This document shows positions 17,191-26,715 of a stretch of DNA of 64,000 nucleotides, one piece after another. Source of the stretch: [Pseudomonas] carboxydohydrogena (GTDB lineage Bacteria > Pseudomonadota > Alphaproteobacteria > Rhizobiales > Xanthobacteraceae); the NCBI RefSeq assembly GCF_029030725.1, contig NZ_CP113162.1:2974501-3038500 (forward strand), written 5' to 3'. Both the position numbers and the translations under genes were made by a program. Within the stretch, counting starts at the first letter, position 1. Each line of letters starts with the position of its first letter. The notes under the pieces were generated by a model. The model searched no databases and had not been told where the DNA came from. It saw only the letters and a program-made list of their open reading frames with translations.

Positions 17191-18482
17191 CGTAAATTCA
17201 GCCGCAGGCCGACCGAGCGCGCATGTGCGTCCAGCCCCTCCGCGACGCCAAGCGTCATCGCCGCGGGGCCGAGCGCGCGCAATTGATCCGGGCCGCATTT
17301 CAGGATCGAGGTGCGCTTCATGAAATCAAGCACACTGAGAGCCGACGAGAACCGCGCCGAGCGCGCCGTCGGCAGCACATGGTTGGAGCCGCCGACATAA
17401 TCGCCGATGGCCTCGGGGGTGTGGGGGCCGATGAAGATCGCGCCGGCATTGCGCACGCGCACGGCCAGGGCTTCGGAATCCGCCGTCATGATTTCAAGGT
17501 GCTCGGCGGCAATCGCGTCCGCCAGCGGCAGCGCTTCCTCCATCGATTGCACGAGGATGATCGCGCCGAAATCGTTCCATGAGGGGCGCGCGATGGCCGC
17601 GCGCGGCAGCGTGGTGAGTTGCGCCTCGACCGCACGTTCGACATTCGCCGCCAGTTCTTCATCATCCGTGAGCAGGATCGACTGCGCGTTGACGTCGTGC
17701 TCGGCCTGCGCCAGCAGGTCGGCCGCGATCCAGTCGGCGTTGCCGGTGCGATCCGCCATCACCAAAACTTCGGAGGGGCCCGCGATCATGTCGATGCCGA
17801 CCTTGCCGAACACGATGCGCTTGGCCGCCGCCACATAGGCGTTGCCGGGGCCGACGATCTTCGCCACCGGCTTGATGGTCGCGGTGCCGTAGGCCAGCGC
17901 CGCCACCGCCTGCGCGCCGCCGACGCGATAGACTTCCGTGATCCCGGCGAGCGAGGCCGCCGCCAGCACCAGCGGATTGAGCTTGCCGTCCGGCGAGGGC
18001 ACCACCATGACGACACGCTCAACACCCGCGACCTTGGCGGGTACGGCGTTCATCAGCACCGAGGACGGATAGGCCGCCGTGCCGCCGGGCACGTAAAGCC
18101 CGGCCGCATCGACCGCGCTCCAGTGCCAGCCGAGTTCGACGCCCAGCGCATCGGTGAAACGCTCGTCCTTCGGCAACTGGCGGCGGTGATAGGTCTCGAT
18201 CCGGTCGCGGGCGAGTTTCAGCGCATCGACGGTTTTCGAATCGCAGGCCGCGGTCGCCGCCGCGATCTCCTCGGCGCTCACCCGCAGCGTTCCGGCCGTC
18301 AGGGTCAGGCGGTCATATTTCGCGGTCGCCTCGATCAGGGCCGCATCGCCGCGCGCCGCGACATCCTCGACGATGGCGCGAGCGGCCGCATCGATGTCCC
18401 GCGATACCTCGCGTTTCATCGACAGGAAGGCGGCAAAACGCTTGGCGAAATCGGGGCTGCGGTGGTCAAGGCGGATCGGCAT
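17187..18482 (-). CDS. hisD: Histidinol dehydrogenase
   Basis: 431 residues, the full family length. It oxidises L-histidinol to L-histidine in two NAD+-dependent steps with bound zinc. The signature region [12 protein letters not shown], the [10 protein letters not shown] segment and the zinc-ligand motif QAEHD are present, as is the C-terminal [13 protein letters not shown]. It is followed by UPF0262 with a 4-base overlap and preceded by the DUF2948 gene. Confidence 0.97.
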   Translation of the reverse strand: MPIRLDHRSPDFAKRFAAFLSMKREVSRDIDAAARAIVEDVAARGDAALIEATAKYDRLTLTAGTLRVSAEEIAAATAACDSKTVDALKLARDRIETYHRRQLPKDERFTDALGVELGWHWSAVDAAGLYVPGGTAAYPSSVLMNAVPAKVAGVERVVMVVPSPDGKLNPLVLAAASLAGITEVYRVGGAQAVAALAYGTATIKPVAKIVGPGNAYVAAAKRIVFGKVGIDMIAGPSEVLVMADRTGNADWIAADLLAQAEHDVNAQSILLTDDEELAANVERAVEAQLTTLPRAAIARPSWNDFGAIILVQSMEEALPLADAIAAEHLEIMTADSEALAVRVRNAGAIFIGPHTPEAIGDYVGGSNHVLPTARSARFSSALSVLDFMKRTSILKCGPDQLRALGPAAMTLGVAEGLDAHARSVGLRLNLR

Positions 18483-18560
18483 GGACGGCTTTCAAACGGG
18501 TCTTCCCACCTTCAATGGCGTCCCCGGGCACCGCCGTCAACAACCTGATTTCAGAGGGCT

Positions 18561-19025
18561 TCAGACGGGATCCCTGGCCCCGCCCTCCCCGCCGCCGGTT
18601 TCCAGCACGCCATCGCCGAACACATCCTCGCCGACATCGGCCAACTCGCACTCGATGCATTCGACATCGAGCCGAAGCGCCGCGCCATCGGCGAACATCA
18701 GCACCACGCTGCCGCCGGGAGCCTTGCCGGGATGGAATTCGAGACCGAACAATTCCAGCACCGAATCGCGGTCGGCGAGGTCGATTCCGCGCGCCTTGCA
18801 GGCCAGAACGCGATCGAACCGCAGCGCCGTCACCAGCCGGCGCTCGGACAGTTTTCCCGAACAGACCGCCTGATCCCAGTCCAGCCGCTTCATGCCGATG
18901 ACGAGGCGCTTTTCACCCTGCCGCCACAAAATGTCGGCGACATGCACCGAGGCATCCTGCACATGGGCGGAAATCACCGCGAGGTCGTCCTCATCGAGCG
19001 CGATCAGTTTCCGCAGGGAAGCCAT
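18561..19025 (-). CDS. DUF2948 family protein
   Basis: 154 residues. The N-terminus (LRKLIALDEDDLAVISAHVQ) and the central WRQGEKRLVIGMKRLDW are characteristic of DUF2948, found between murA and hisD in Hyphomicrobiales. The C-terminal tail is acidic and Gly-rich. No catalytic motif is apparent. ATG 19025 is chosen because the conserved region starts there and a purine-rich ribosome site (GGGAGAGA) precedes it. Confidence 0.88.
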   Translation of the reverse strand: MASLRKLIALDEDDLAVISAHVQDASVHVADILWRQGEKRLVIGMKRLDWDQAVCSGKLSERRLVTALRFDRVLACKARGIDLADRDSVLELFGLEFHPGKAPGGSVVLMFADGAALRLDVECIECELADVGEDVFGDGVLETGGGEGGARDPV

Positions 19026-19080
19026 GTCTCTCTCCCAAAAGGGGCACTCTTCCAAAACGACACGCGATACAAAAGCGGTC

Positions 19081-20370
19081 TCAGCCGCTGATCCGCTCGA
19101 TGCTGGCGCCGCAGGCCGAGAGCTTTTCCTCGAGCCGCTCGAAGCCGCGATCCAGATGATAGATGCGATTGACCATGGTTTCGCCTTCGGCGGCCAACGC
19201 CGCGATCACCAGCGATACCGATGCGCGCAGATCGGTTGCCATCACCGGCGCTCCGCGCAGCGTCGGGCGGCCCTCGATGGTCGCGGTCTCGCCGTCGAGC
19301 GTGATCCGGGCGCCGAACCGCGCCAGTTCCTGCACATGCATGAAACGGTTCTCGAAGATCGTCTCGGTGATGTGCGAGGCGCCCTCCGCGCGGGTCATCA
19401 GCGCCATCAGTTGCGCTTGCAGATCGGTCGGGAAGCCCGGATACGGCGCGGTCGACACTTCGACCGGGCGAATGCCCGCGCCGTTCCGCTGCACGCGGAT
19501 ACCTTCATTGTTCTGCGTAATCGTCGCGCCCGCCTGCGTCAGCACGTCGAGCGCCGATTGCAGCAATTCCGGCCGCGCGCCCTGCAACTGCACGTCGCCG
19601 CCGGTCATCGCCACCGCCATCGCATAGGTGCCGGTCTCGATCCGGTCCGGCAGCACGGCATGGCGCGCGCCATGCAGCTTCGCCACGCCCTCGATCACGA
19701 TGCGCGGGGTGCCCGCACCGCTGACCTTCGCGCCCATCTTGTTGAGGCAATCGGCGACATCCGCGATCTCGGGTTCGCAGGCCGCATTGGTGATGATCGT
19801 GGTGCCCGCGGCCAAAGTCGCCGCCATCAGCGCGACATGGGTGCCGCTGACGGTGACCTTCGGAAAATCGATGGTCGCGCCATGCAACCCCTGCGGCGCG
19901 CGCGCCACCGCGTAGCCGCCGTCGATCACGATCTCCGCGCCGAGCTTTTCCAGCGCCATGATGAGAAGATCGACCGGCCGCGTGCCGATGGCGCAGCCTC
20001 CGGGAAGCGAGACCTTCGCCTCCTTCATGCGCGCCAGCAGCGGCCCGATCACCCAGAAACTCGCCCGCATCCTGGAGACGAGATCGTAGGGCGCGGTGGT
20101 GTCGATGATGTTGGCGGCCGAAATGTGCAGGGTCTGCCCCTGATGCTCGCGGTCGCCCGGCCGCTTGCCGGCGGACATGATGTCGACGCCGTGATTGCCG
20201 AGGATCCGCTGCAACAGCGCCACGTCCGCAAGGCGCGGCACGTTCTCGAGGATCAGCGTTTCATCCGTCAGAAGGGCTGCGATCATCAGCGGCAGCGCCG
20301 CGTTTTTTGCCCCCGAAATCGGAATGGTGCCGTTGAGCTTGTTACCGCCGATGATGCGAATGCGATCCAT
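19081..20370 (-). CDS. murA: UDP-N-acetylglucosamine 1-carboxyvinyltransferase
   Basis: 429 residues. MurA transfers enolpyruvate from PEP to UDP-GlcNAc, the first committed step of peptidoglycan synthesis. Lys22-Asn23 (GAKNAALP) and the PEP-reactive Cys126 in [13 protein letters not shown] are present; the Cys form is normally sensitive to fosfomycin. Both EPSP-type halves are complete. It leads the murA-DUF2948-hisD group on the - strand. Confidence 0.97.
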   Translation of the reverse strand: MDRIRIIGGNKLNGTIPISGAKNAALPLMIAALLTDETLILENVPRLADVALLQRILGNHGVDIMSAGKRPGDREHQGQTLHISAANIIDTTAPYDLVSRMRASFWVIGPLLARMKEAKVSLPGGCAIGTRPVDLLIMALEKLGAEIVIDGGYAVARAPQGLHGATIDFPKVTVSGTHVALMAATLAAGTTIITNAACEPEIADVADCLNKMGAKVSGAGTPRIVIEGVAKLHGARHAVLPDRIETGTYAMAVAMTGGDVQLQGARPELLQSALDVLTQAGATITQNNEGIRVQRNGAGIRPVEVSTAPYPGFPTDLQAQLMALMTRAEGASHITETIFENRFMHVQELARFGARITLDGETATIEGRPTLRGAPVMATDLRASVSLVIAALAAEGETMVNRIYHLDRGFERLEEKLSACGASIERISG

Positions 20371-20513
20371 GCTGGCCCTGTCTTGTGAAGGAGGCCAGTC
20401 TTAGCGCGTTTTGGGATTCCCGCAAACCGCGCCCTTCGTTCCAATGTCAGAAATATTATAATAGATTCAACGTGATGATAATTATCGCCCTGTCCGGACG
20501 ACGAACAACCGGC

Positions 20514-21014
20514 TCAGGCAAGGTGCATGGAGCTAGGCCGGAAGCGCATGGTCCCGAGCACGGTCGCGGCCACGAACGCCGTCAGGGCAACGCCCTGGGT
20601 AGCCAATAGCGGCCACAGCCCTTTCGTCGGCGCCAGTTCCGCGAGCGGCGCAACCTTCTCGAACATCTGCACGATCAGCACCACGACATTCAGATAAAGC
20701 GTGAGCATCGCCGCGACGACATAGGCCACGCGCCACCGGCCCTCCAGGCGCTTCACGACCAGCGCATGAATAGCGAGCGCGAGCAGCGCCAGCGTTATGA
20801 CGCCGAAAACATGCGATGGCTTGATTCCGGTGACGGGAAACATGAAACCGGTGACGCTGGTGGCAATCGCCATCAGCAGAAACAGCCAGGTCCAGCCGCG
20901 CAACAGGGTCGCGCGCAGCAGGCCCCACATCGCGATCAATCCGGCAACGATGCCGATCAGACTGAGCAACACATGCACGGCGGTGAACGCCAGCAGGCTC
21001 ATCCCCAGAACCAT
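20514..21014 (-). CDS. Small polytopic membrane protein
   Basis: 166 residues with four to five hydrophobic segments (about 5-30, 38-58, 66-85, 95-115, 135-155). Motifs include GWTWLFLL and FPVTGIKPSHVFGV. The pattern suggests a conserved inner-membrane protein of unknown function. AAGGGGGGACT is a strong ribosome site before the ATG. It lies between a small basic-protein gene and murA, all on the - strand. Confidence 0.65.
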   Translation of the reverse strand: MVLGMSLLAFTAVHVLLSLIGIVAGLIAMWGLLRATLLRGWTWLFLLMAIATSVTGFMFPVTGIKPSHVFGVITLALLALAIHALVVKRLEGRWRVAYVVAAMLTLYLNVVVLIVQMFEKVAPLAELAPTKGLWPLLATQGVALTAFVAATVLGTMRFRPSSMHLA

Positions 21015-21093
21015 GGCCAGTCCCCCCTTGCTGCCATCGAATGATACGATGGCTTCACCGGATTGTCCTGTTCCACGAGGGACGGCTCACCCT

Positions 21094-21285
21094 CTACCCC
21101 TCGCGATGCGAGACATCGCCTTCGCTTTCGCCGGCCGCGGAGACGGCGGCATCGTCCTCCGGCGTCACGATCGCCCGGCCGGAGCGGCCCTTGGCCTGTG
21201 ATTTCCGCCGCTTCAGGTTTTCCCGGAGTGCCGCGCGCAGCCGCGCCTGCCGCTCCCGATCGCTCCTGCCGGATTCACCGTTCAT
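21094..21285 (-). CDS. Small charged protein, 63 residues
   Basis: The frame starting at 21285 encodes a highly charged peptide (RERQARLRAALRENLKRRK then acidic tail PEDDAA). The basic helix followed by an acidic tail is a layout I associate with small conserved proteins near murA in this group. No function can be named. The longer frame to 21378 adds only random-looking sequence. Confidence 0.6.
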   Translation of the reverse strand: MNGESGRSDRERQARLRAALRENLKRRKSQAKGRSGRAIVTPEDDAAVSAAGESEGDVSHREG

Positions 21286-21523
21286 CGCGTCCCGCCGCCC
21301 CTGTTCGCGCCATGTTCCAAGGCAGCCGTGCTGCCGGGAGCCATGGGCCCTAATGCTCTGATTTCTTGATCGTAACATGGAAAATCCGGCGGTTTCTGGT
21401 GCTCCGGCCTCTCCCGCGCTTGCGCGGAAAGCCTTGTTATGGCAAGGATCGCGCGCCTTTCGAAGCTTTTGGCCGATTCCGCCTCGGCCCGGCCGGTTCG
21501 ACCGGCCTTCATGTCTGGCGTTC

Positions 21524-21598
21524 GCTGCCGTAGCTCAGTGGTAGAGCACTCCATTGGTAATGGAGAGGTCGACAGTTCAATCCTGTCTGGCAGCACCA
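21524..21598 (+). tRNA. tRNA-Thr (GGT)
   Basis: 75 bases fold as a cloverleaf: acceptor GCTGCCG/TGGCAGC, D-arm GCTC...GAGC, anticodon stem CTCCA/TGGAG with loop TTGGTAA (anticodon GGT), T-loop TTCAATC, encoded CCA. It marks the left edge of the accessory region; no repeat of its 3' end was found downstream. Confidence 0.97.
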
Positions 21599-21810
21599 GC
21601 CCATCTCTTTGAAATTACAAAAATATTGATAGACGGCATGTTGTCGTCGACTCGGTGGCCCACAGCATCCGCAAACCGGCACTGACCTTTTCAGGAAACA
21701 AGTCCCAAGCGATTTGCAGGACGCGTTGGCGGCCGTGGGATCAAGCGCTCACGCGGCACAAATGCCCCAACACGGCTGGCTGGAGTCGCTTACAGCGACA
21801 TTGTCGGCAT

Positions 21811-23223
21811 TCATCCTGACAATCCCGGCCCAGCGGTGGGGTCCTGCATCCAGTCGATGAGCGGAGCGCCAAAGGCCCTGCACCACACGGTCAGGAAACG
21901 GGGAAACCAGGAGTGCGCGATTGCACCTCGGTACGCCCATGTCCGATACTGAAGGCCGTCTTCGGACAACAGCTCCTGGTATCCGCCATGTGTTTCCGTG
22001 GCGTCACGGATTTGGCGCAGGATTTCGCGGGCGTAAGGCCGGTATCTCTCGACCCCGGAGAATTCGTCGTATTCGAGCATGCGGTCGGCGAATTCGACAT
22101 TGAATGTCGGCCATGCGGACCGGCCTTGATAGGACGGTGTGGCGATCCGGTGGATGAATTTCTTGCGCGGATTATCCACCGACACGAAAAAGTGGAACGT
22201 ATCCGGAATCCGGAATCGTGGCTCGGCGAGGATCAGATCGGTGGTCGCGCTGAACAGCACGCGCTCGGTCTCGTTCTTGAGGTCCCAGAATCCGCGCTGC
22301 ACATTGACGAAATCGAGCGCGATGGAGGCGACGGGCGAGTCTGTCTTGCGATCCAGACTGTGTCTGATGTAGCCGTCGCGGCCGAACAGCAGAAGCAGTT
22401 CTGTCTTATATTGCGAGAGGCTGCGTCCGAGAATTTTCTCCAGTTCGCTTTCGTCAGCGATCCCGAGTCGGATGCTCTGCTGGAATGTTGCGTAGACGCT
22501 GGCATTGGTGACGAAGCGCAATCGCTCCGCGCGGGTATCCGTCGCCGCCGAACGGGGAGCCCGGACATCGCAAAGCAGGGTCCGGGTTTGGTGACTCTCG
22601 TAGGGCTCGAGGCTTCTTGCGAGATCGAGCACCGCTCGCTTTAGATCCGCACGATATTCGGCCAGCAATGCGCAGCCGGTACGGGCGGCTTTTGCCATAT
22701 CCGCATAGGGCGAGGCTCTTAAGTCAGCGCGGATGATTTGTTCCAGACCACCCTGCACGCCGAGAAGTGTATCTGATGGCAGCGCGAAATAATTGGCGCC
22801 GATATAGCGGTTGCGCTTCACGGGAATGAGCGTCGTTGTGATGATGCCGGAACGCACTGCGCCAAGCATCAGGCGCACGCTTTTTTCCAGCAGACGAATC
22901 CGCCGCGTCGCGTCCGCCGAATCGATGATGGTCTGCGGATCGAGAACGTCGGGATAAAACCAGGCGAAATCCCGCGGATAATAGGCCGAAGCATGCGGCG
23001 CGCCGGTGACAAGAAACGCTTCCCGCGCGGAAAAGGCGCTGTTTATCGAGTTGCGGTAAAGCTCGTCGATCTTCGCCGATCCATAATAGGCACGCCGCAG
23101 GAAACGGTCGGAGAGGAAGTTGGTGGCTTGAAGACAATTGGCGACGCAAGTCGCGGCGAGGCCCTGATAAAACCTGTGCTCTGAGTTTAAAGGCCGAAGC
23201 CCTTCGACGTTGCCACTCACCAT
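21811..23223 (-). CDS. Unknown soluble protein, 470 residues
   Basis: No signal peptide or membrane segment is visible. The repeated pattern of long helices with aromatic/acidic turns (YYPRDFAWFYPDVLDP near residue 81, WFPRFLTVW near the C-terminus) is reminiscent of (alpha/alpha)6-barrel glycosidases, but no catalytic motif can be assigned and I do not recognise the family. A good ribosome site (GAGGGAGAA) precedes the ATG at 23223. The gene lies just after tRNA-Thr and is divergent from a GT39 glycosyltransferase, which would fit a glycan-related role. The promoter holds a 12-bp direct repeat. Confidence 0.7.
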   Translation of the reverse strand: MVSGNVEGLRPLNSEHRFYQGLAATCVANCLQATNFLSDRFLRRAYYGSAKIDELYRNSINSAFSAREAFLVTGAPHASAYYPRDFAWFYPDVLDPQTIIDSADATRRIRLLEKSVRLMLGAVRSGIITTTLIPVKRNRYIGANYFALPSDTLLGVQGGLEQIIRADLRASPYADMAKAARTGCALLAEYRADLKRAVLDLARSLEPYESHQTRTLLCDVRAPRSAATDTRAERLRFVTNASVYATFQQSIRLGIADESELEKILGRSLSQYKTELLLLFGRDGYIRHSLDRKTDSPVASIALDFVNVQRGFWDLKNETERVLFSATTDLILAEPRFRIPDTFHFFVSVDNPRKKFIHRIATPSYQGRSAWPTFNVEFADRMLEYDEFSGVERYRPYAREILRQIRDATETHGGYQELLSEDGLQYRTWAYRGAIAHSWFPRFLTVWCRAFGAPLIDWMQDPTAGPGLSG

Positions 23224-23249
23224 GTTCTCCCTCGCAATTGGCAGCGCGT

Positions 23250-23278
23250 TCTGTATAGCCCAGCGATCTGTATAGCCC
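23250..23278 (-). repeat. Tandem 12-bp direct repeat before the unknown gene
   Basis: TCTGTATAGCCC occurs twice (23250-23261 and 23267-23278) separated by AGCGA, a period of 17 bases. It lies 27-55 bases before the start codon at 23223. This placement suits an activator or repressor site, but a local duplication is also possible. Confidence 0.5.
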
Positions 23279-23496
23279 GACAGCGCGATTCGATTGAATC
23301 GCCGTAAGCGCGCAGGCGCAGGTTTTGACCGTCATGATCCCCATTTGGCTTGCGCCGGGGCGATTCGGGCATGGCTCAGGGCAATCGAATCCGCGTCAGC
23401 AGGCCAAGAATGCGGCATACGCGACCTGATGGAGGGGCACGGAAACCCCGGTCCGGCGATGCCGTCTTTATGACCATGAACGGCGCAGGCTTCGCA

Positions 23497-23514
23497 CTAA
23501 GTCTCGCCTAAGTC
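23497..23514 (+). promoter_or_regulatory. OmpR/PmrA-type direct-repeat operator, site A
   Basis: CTAAGTC-TCGC-CTAAGTC, a perfect 7-bp direct repeat with period 11, lies 67 bases before the glycosyltransferase start at 23582. Three more copies occur in the window at similar distances. Direct repeats one helical turn apart are the usual target of OmpR/PhoB-family response regulators. Confidence 0.75.
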
Positions 23515-23581
23515 TTGCGACTGAGGATGAGTTGCTGTCGCCGCGTCCATTCCGGATCGCCGATGAGGCTGGAGATCTGTT

Positions 23582-25222
23582 ATGGCGTGGACCCGGGGCT
23601 TGCGAGGCCACCAGGATACTCTCCAATCGCGAGTCATCCACGCAGACCGTCCCTCAACTGCGAGCGCGACGCCGCGTGTTTCCTGTTTGACCGGCTGGCT
23701 CGCACGCGGCGTTGTAGCCGATTGGCTCGACAATCTTATTCTGGCAATTACGGACCCTGTACGGCGCGAATACATCGTACCGCTCCTGATGATCGTCTAT
23801 GTCCTCTTATGGACGATTTACGCCGTCCTCGCGAAGGGTAGCCAAGACATCCATTTTGATATGGGCGAGACCGTGGTCTGGTCGCGCAACGTGACGTTTG
23901 GCACCCCGAAACATCCTCCCTTTTCAGCGTGGCTGTCGCGTGCGTGGTTTGATATTTTCCCTTGCGCGGATTGGGCGTTCTATCTGCTCGCCATGACCCT
24001 GGCCGGGGTCGCGTTGTGGTGCGCCTGGCGCCTGTCAATGCAATATCTGTCCGGTGACAAGCTGGCGCTGGCGACCGTGCTACTGACGTTCGTCCCGTTC
24101 TATAACTTCCATGCTCTCAAATTCAACGCCAACACGGTCATGATCCCGTTGTGGGCCCTCGCGACGTGGAGCTTTGTTCATTCGTTCCGGACGCGGACAA
24201 CCGGTTGGGCGGCACTCGCGGGAATCGCTGCCGCCGGCGTCATGCTGGGAAAATACTGGGGCATCTTCCTATTGCTCGGATTTGGACTGGCGGCCCTGAT
24301 CGATCCGCGCCGTCGGGCCTATTTTCGCTCGGCTGCACCATGGGTTAGCATTGCCGTCGGCTTGCTTGCCCTGACGCCGCATCTCGTATGGATCGTTACG
24401 CATCGTTTCGTAACATTCACCTACGCCATGCAGTCCCACTACGACCCGCTCAGGAATGTTTTCAGGACGTCCCTTGAATATATCCCCGGGGCCATCGCAT
24501 ACGCGGCGATCCCGATTTTGATCACCCTGCTCGCGACACGACCGGATATAGAGACAATCGGGGACACAGTGCGTCCAGACGACCCCGATCGTCGGCTTGC
24601 CCTGTCCATTCTGGTGCTCCCGCTCGTCGCACCGCCAATTGCCAGCATCGCTGCACACTCCGGCGTTACGTCGCTCTGGACCATGGGCGGGTTGACGCTG
24701 CTGCCAGCCGTCCTCTTGTCGTCGCCGCTCGCTCACGTGTCCAGGCTTGCGACAAGGCGGGTCCTCGCCATTGCCCTCGCGGCTCCCTTTTTGGCTATAG
24801 CCGCTGCACCGGTTGCCGCATTCCTCATTCACCTGCGAGGCCCCGACAATCACATGGCGCATTATCGGCTTCTTGCCAATGCAGTTGAACACGTGTGGCA
24901 CGAGACAACGCCTCGGCCCTTGAGCCTCGTCGGCGGCGAAGAACCCATCATCAACGGCATCGCTTTCTATGCCGCCGACGCTCCCTCGACCTTGGACATT
25001 TTTAATCCAGGCGTCACGCCTTGGGGTAACCAGGCTCGGATCGAGCGCGATGGCATAGCCTGGATTTGTCCGGCTTCGGACCTGCCGTGCGTGAAGGGCA
25101 TCGCGGCACGAATTGCCACAGGTCCGGTCGGCAAACGCCTCGAAATCTCGATTTCACGAACTTATTTGGGAATAGCTGGCGCGCCAGAGCGCTATCTGAT
25201 CGTCACGACGCCGCCACGCTAG
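23582..25222 (+). CDS. GT39/ArnT-like membrane glycosyltransferase
   Basis: 546 residues. About ten hydrophobic segments from residue 66 on are followed by a C-terminal periplasmic domain (from about 440). The first loop carries Asp93-x2-Glu96 and the following Lys-His-Pro-Pro (110-113), matching the acidic catalytic loop of GT39/GT83 enzymes. These transfer a sugar from a polyprenyl phosphate to lipid A or protein in the periplasm. ArnT adds aminoarabinose to lipid A and is controlled by PmrAB in enterics. The PmrA-box-like repeat 67 bases upstream makes a similar control likely here. The first 60 residues are not conserved-looking, so the true start may be later. Confidence 0.82.
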   Translation: MAWTRGLRGHQDTLQSRVIHADRPSTASATPRVSCLTGWLARGVVADWLDNLILAITDPVRREYIVPLLMIVYVLLWTIYAVLAKGSQDIHFDMGETVVWSRNVTFGTPKHPPFSAWLSRAWFDIFPCADWAFYLLAMTLAGVALWCAWRLSMQYLSGDKLALATVLLTFVPFYNFHALKFNANTVMIPLWALATWSFVHSFRTRTTGWAALAGIAAAGVMLGKYWGIFLLLGFGLAALIDPRRRAYFRSAAPWVSIAVGLLALTPHLVWIVTHRFVTFTYAMQSHYDPLRNVFRTSLEYIPGAIAYAAIPILITLLATRPDIETIGDTVRPDDPDRRLALSILVLPLVAPPIASIAAHSGVTSLWTMGGLTLLPAVLLSSPLAHVSRLATRRVLAIALAAPFLAIAAAPVAAFLIHLRGPDNHMAHYRLLANAVEHVWHETTPRPLSLVGGEEPIINGIAFYAADAPSTLDIFNPGVTPWGNQARIERDGIAWICPASDLPCVKGIAARIATGPVGKRLEISISRTYLGIAGAPERYLIVTTPPR

Positions 25223-25386
25223 GGCGCCTTCCAGCCAGACTGTGCGTGCCGGCTTGGCGTTTGGAACTCGCTTTCAGGCGGTTGACCGCTGACATCCTTA
25301 TAGGGTGCGGCGATCGCCCCACGGGCGCAATCAATCGGTCGCGGCATCGTATCCTGTGCCGGCCGGATACATAACGTTATTCAATT

Positions 25387-26715
25387 TCAACGCGGCTTCG
25401 AGGACGGAATTGTCACGCGCACCCGCAAACCGGCTCCCTCCGAGAGAGGCTTATTTTCGAGTCGGATCGCCCCGCGACATCGCTCAACGATCCTGCGCAC
25501 GATCGAAAGCCCCAGGCCCGTTCCATCGCCACGGGCGCGGCTGCCTCTGAAAAAAGGCTCGAAAATCCTATCGAGGTCGGCTTCCGGAATACCCGGTCCG
25601 GTGTCGTCAACCTGAAAAACCACATGATCATTTTCGGCAAATAAACTCACATCCACACGCCCCCCGGCAGGCGCATGCCGTAACGCGTTATCAATCAGGT
25701 TTCGGGCGAGCACGCCGAGCGCGACGGACTCGGCGTGAACCGACACGGCCTCCGCCCGGATAAATCCGAGGTCGATCGACTTCTTGCGAGCAATAGGGAG
25801 CAGATCGGCAACGACTTCCTTGACGATGCGATCGAACTCACTGGAGGACGGATCGGTGGCCGCCTCAGAATCGTATCTGGCCAGCGTAAGAAGCTGCTCC
25901 AGAAGATGCGCCGTCCGCCGGGTCCCGGTCTTGAGCGATTGAAGGCGATCGCGCCCGTCCTCGGAAAGAGCCACTCGCTCCAGATTGTCAGCCTGGACGA
26001 TCAGAGCCGTGATGGGCGTACGTAACTCATGCGCCGCATCCGCAACAAACCGCCGCTCTCTGTCGAACATCGCTCCGATACGTTCAAGGAGGCGATTGAT
26101 CGACGCCACGAACGGAAGAATCTCGGCCGGGATGCCTTCGACCGGCAGTTTTTCCAAATGGTCGGACTGTTTGGCATCAATATCCCTGGCAAGGCTTGAA
26201 AGCGGCCGCAGACTTCGATCCACCACAATCGCGATCACCACCATCAGGCATGGAATCAGCACCCCGAGCGGCACGATCGTCCGCAAGGCGCTGTCCTGGG
26301 CGACCTCATCGCGGTTCGCCGTCGGCTGGCCTACTGCGACGCGACTCCCGTCGGAACGGGTTCTCACGAGAATACGCCACTGCTCCCCGTTCCACGCGAT
26401 CGTTTGAAGGCCGTCGGACAAATCGCCCGGCAAGTCGCGGCGCATACTTACTGAATCGCCTGTTGCGCCCCGCGGTTGCAGATCCTGGATAAGGAGTTCT
26501 GCCTCTCCATCAATATTGCCTTCAGAAGGAAGCCTGCCCTCGAGGCGATTGTTTGCCGCCAGCGATCCGACCTGAAGCAGGATAGCGTCCTGAAGTTCGA
26601 TGGCCTCGTCAAATGCCCACCTGTAGGCCAGATAACCTGCGACAAGCGCCGTCCCGACGACAAAGACGGCAAGGCCCGCGAAGAGGCGGCCGCGCAGTGA
26701 GGTGGTCAGCTTCAC
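25387..26715 (-). CDS. Sensor histidine kinase 1 (QseC/PmrB type)
   Basis: About 442 residues. Membrane segments at about 10-30 and 148-166 enclose a periplasmic sensor of roughly 115 residues. The H-box is AHELRTP with His229, followed by N-box LIDNALRHA, DTGPGIPE and GLGLSIV. The GTG at 26715 is chosen because it overlaps the regulator stop (GTGA) and gives an N-terminus collinear with the paralogous kinase at 33760 (LR-x-LF-x-G, then AYxWAxDEAIExQD). ATG 26730 is the alternative. It should phosphorylate the response regulator encoded directly upstream. Confidence 0.92.
   Translation of the reverse strand: MKLTTSLRGRLFAGLAVFVVGTALVAGYLAYRWAFDEAIELQDAILLQVGSLAANNRLEGRLPSEGNIDGEAELLIQDLQPRGATGDSVSMRRDLPGDLSDGLQTIAWNGEQWRILVRTRSDGSRVAVGQPTANRDEVAQDSALRTIVPLGVLIPCLMVVIAIVVDRSLRPLSSLARDIDAKQSDHLEKLPVEGIPAEILPFVASINRLLERIGAMFDRERRFVADAAHELRTPITALIVQADNLERVALSEDGRDRLQSLKTGTRRTAHLLEQLLTLARYDSEAATDPSSSEFDRIVKEVVADLLPIARKKSIDLGFIRAEAVSVHAESVALGVLARNLIDNALRHAPAGGRVDVSLFAENDHVVFQVDDTGPGIPEADLDRIFEPFFRGSRARGDGTGLGLSIVRRIVERCRGAIRLENKPLSEGAGLRVRVTIPSSKPR

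Larger units (their letters stand above)
23224..23581. other. Divergent intergenic region with two sets of direct repeats
   Basis: This 358-base stretch separates the unknown 470-residue gene from the glycosyltransferase. It contains the 12-bp direct repeat at 23250-23278 (toward the - gene) and the CTAAGTC repeat at 23497-23514 (toward the + gene). No intact gene is seen. Confidence 0.6.

Noticed and set aside
18892-20388. Long + strand open frame of about 498 codons
   Set aside because: It lies antisense to murA and part of the DUF2948 gene. The Arg/His-rich composition is typical of the reverse frame of a high-GC gene and there is no ribosome site.
21524-23223. Integration site at tRNA-Thr
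   Set aside because: No integrase gene and no direct repeat of the tRNA 3' end were found in the following sequence.
23224-23344. Possible GNAT fragment (NRAVGLYRSLGY) upstream of the unknown gene
   Set aside because: The short stretch resembles an acetyltransferase motif but is partly made by the 12-bp direct repeat and has no further GNAT sequence around it. Chance cannot be excluded.
24269-24901. 210-codon open frame on the - strand inside the GT39 gene
   Set aside because: It is antisense to transmembrane coding sequence and has no recognisable protein features.
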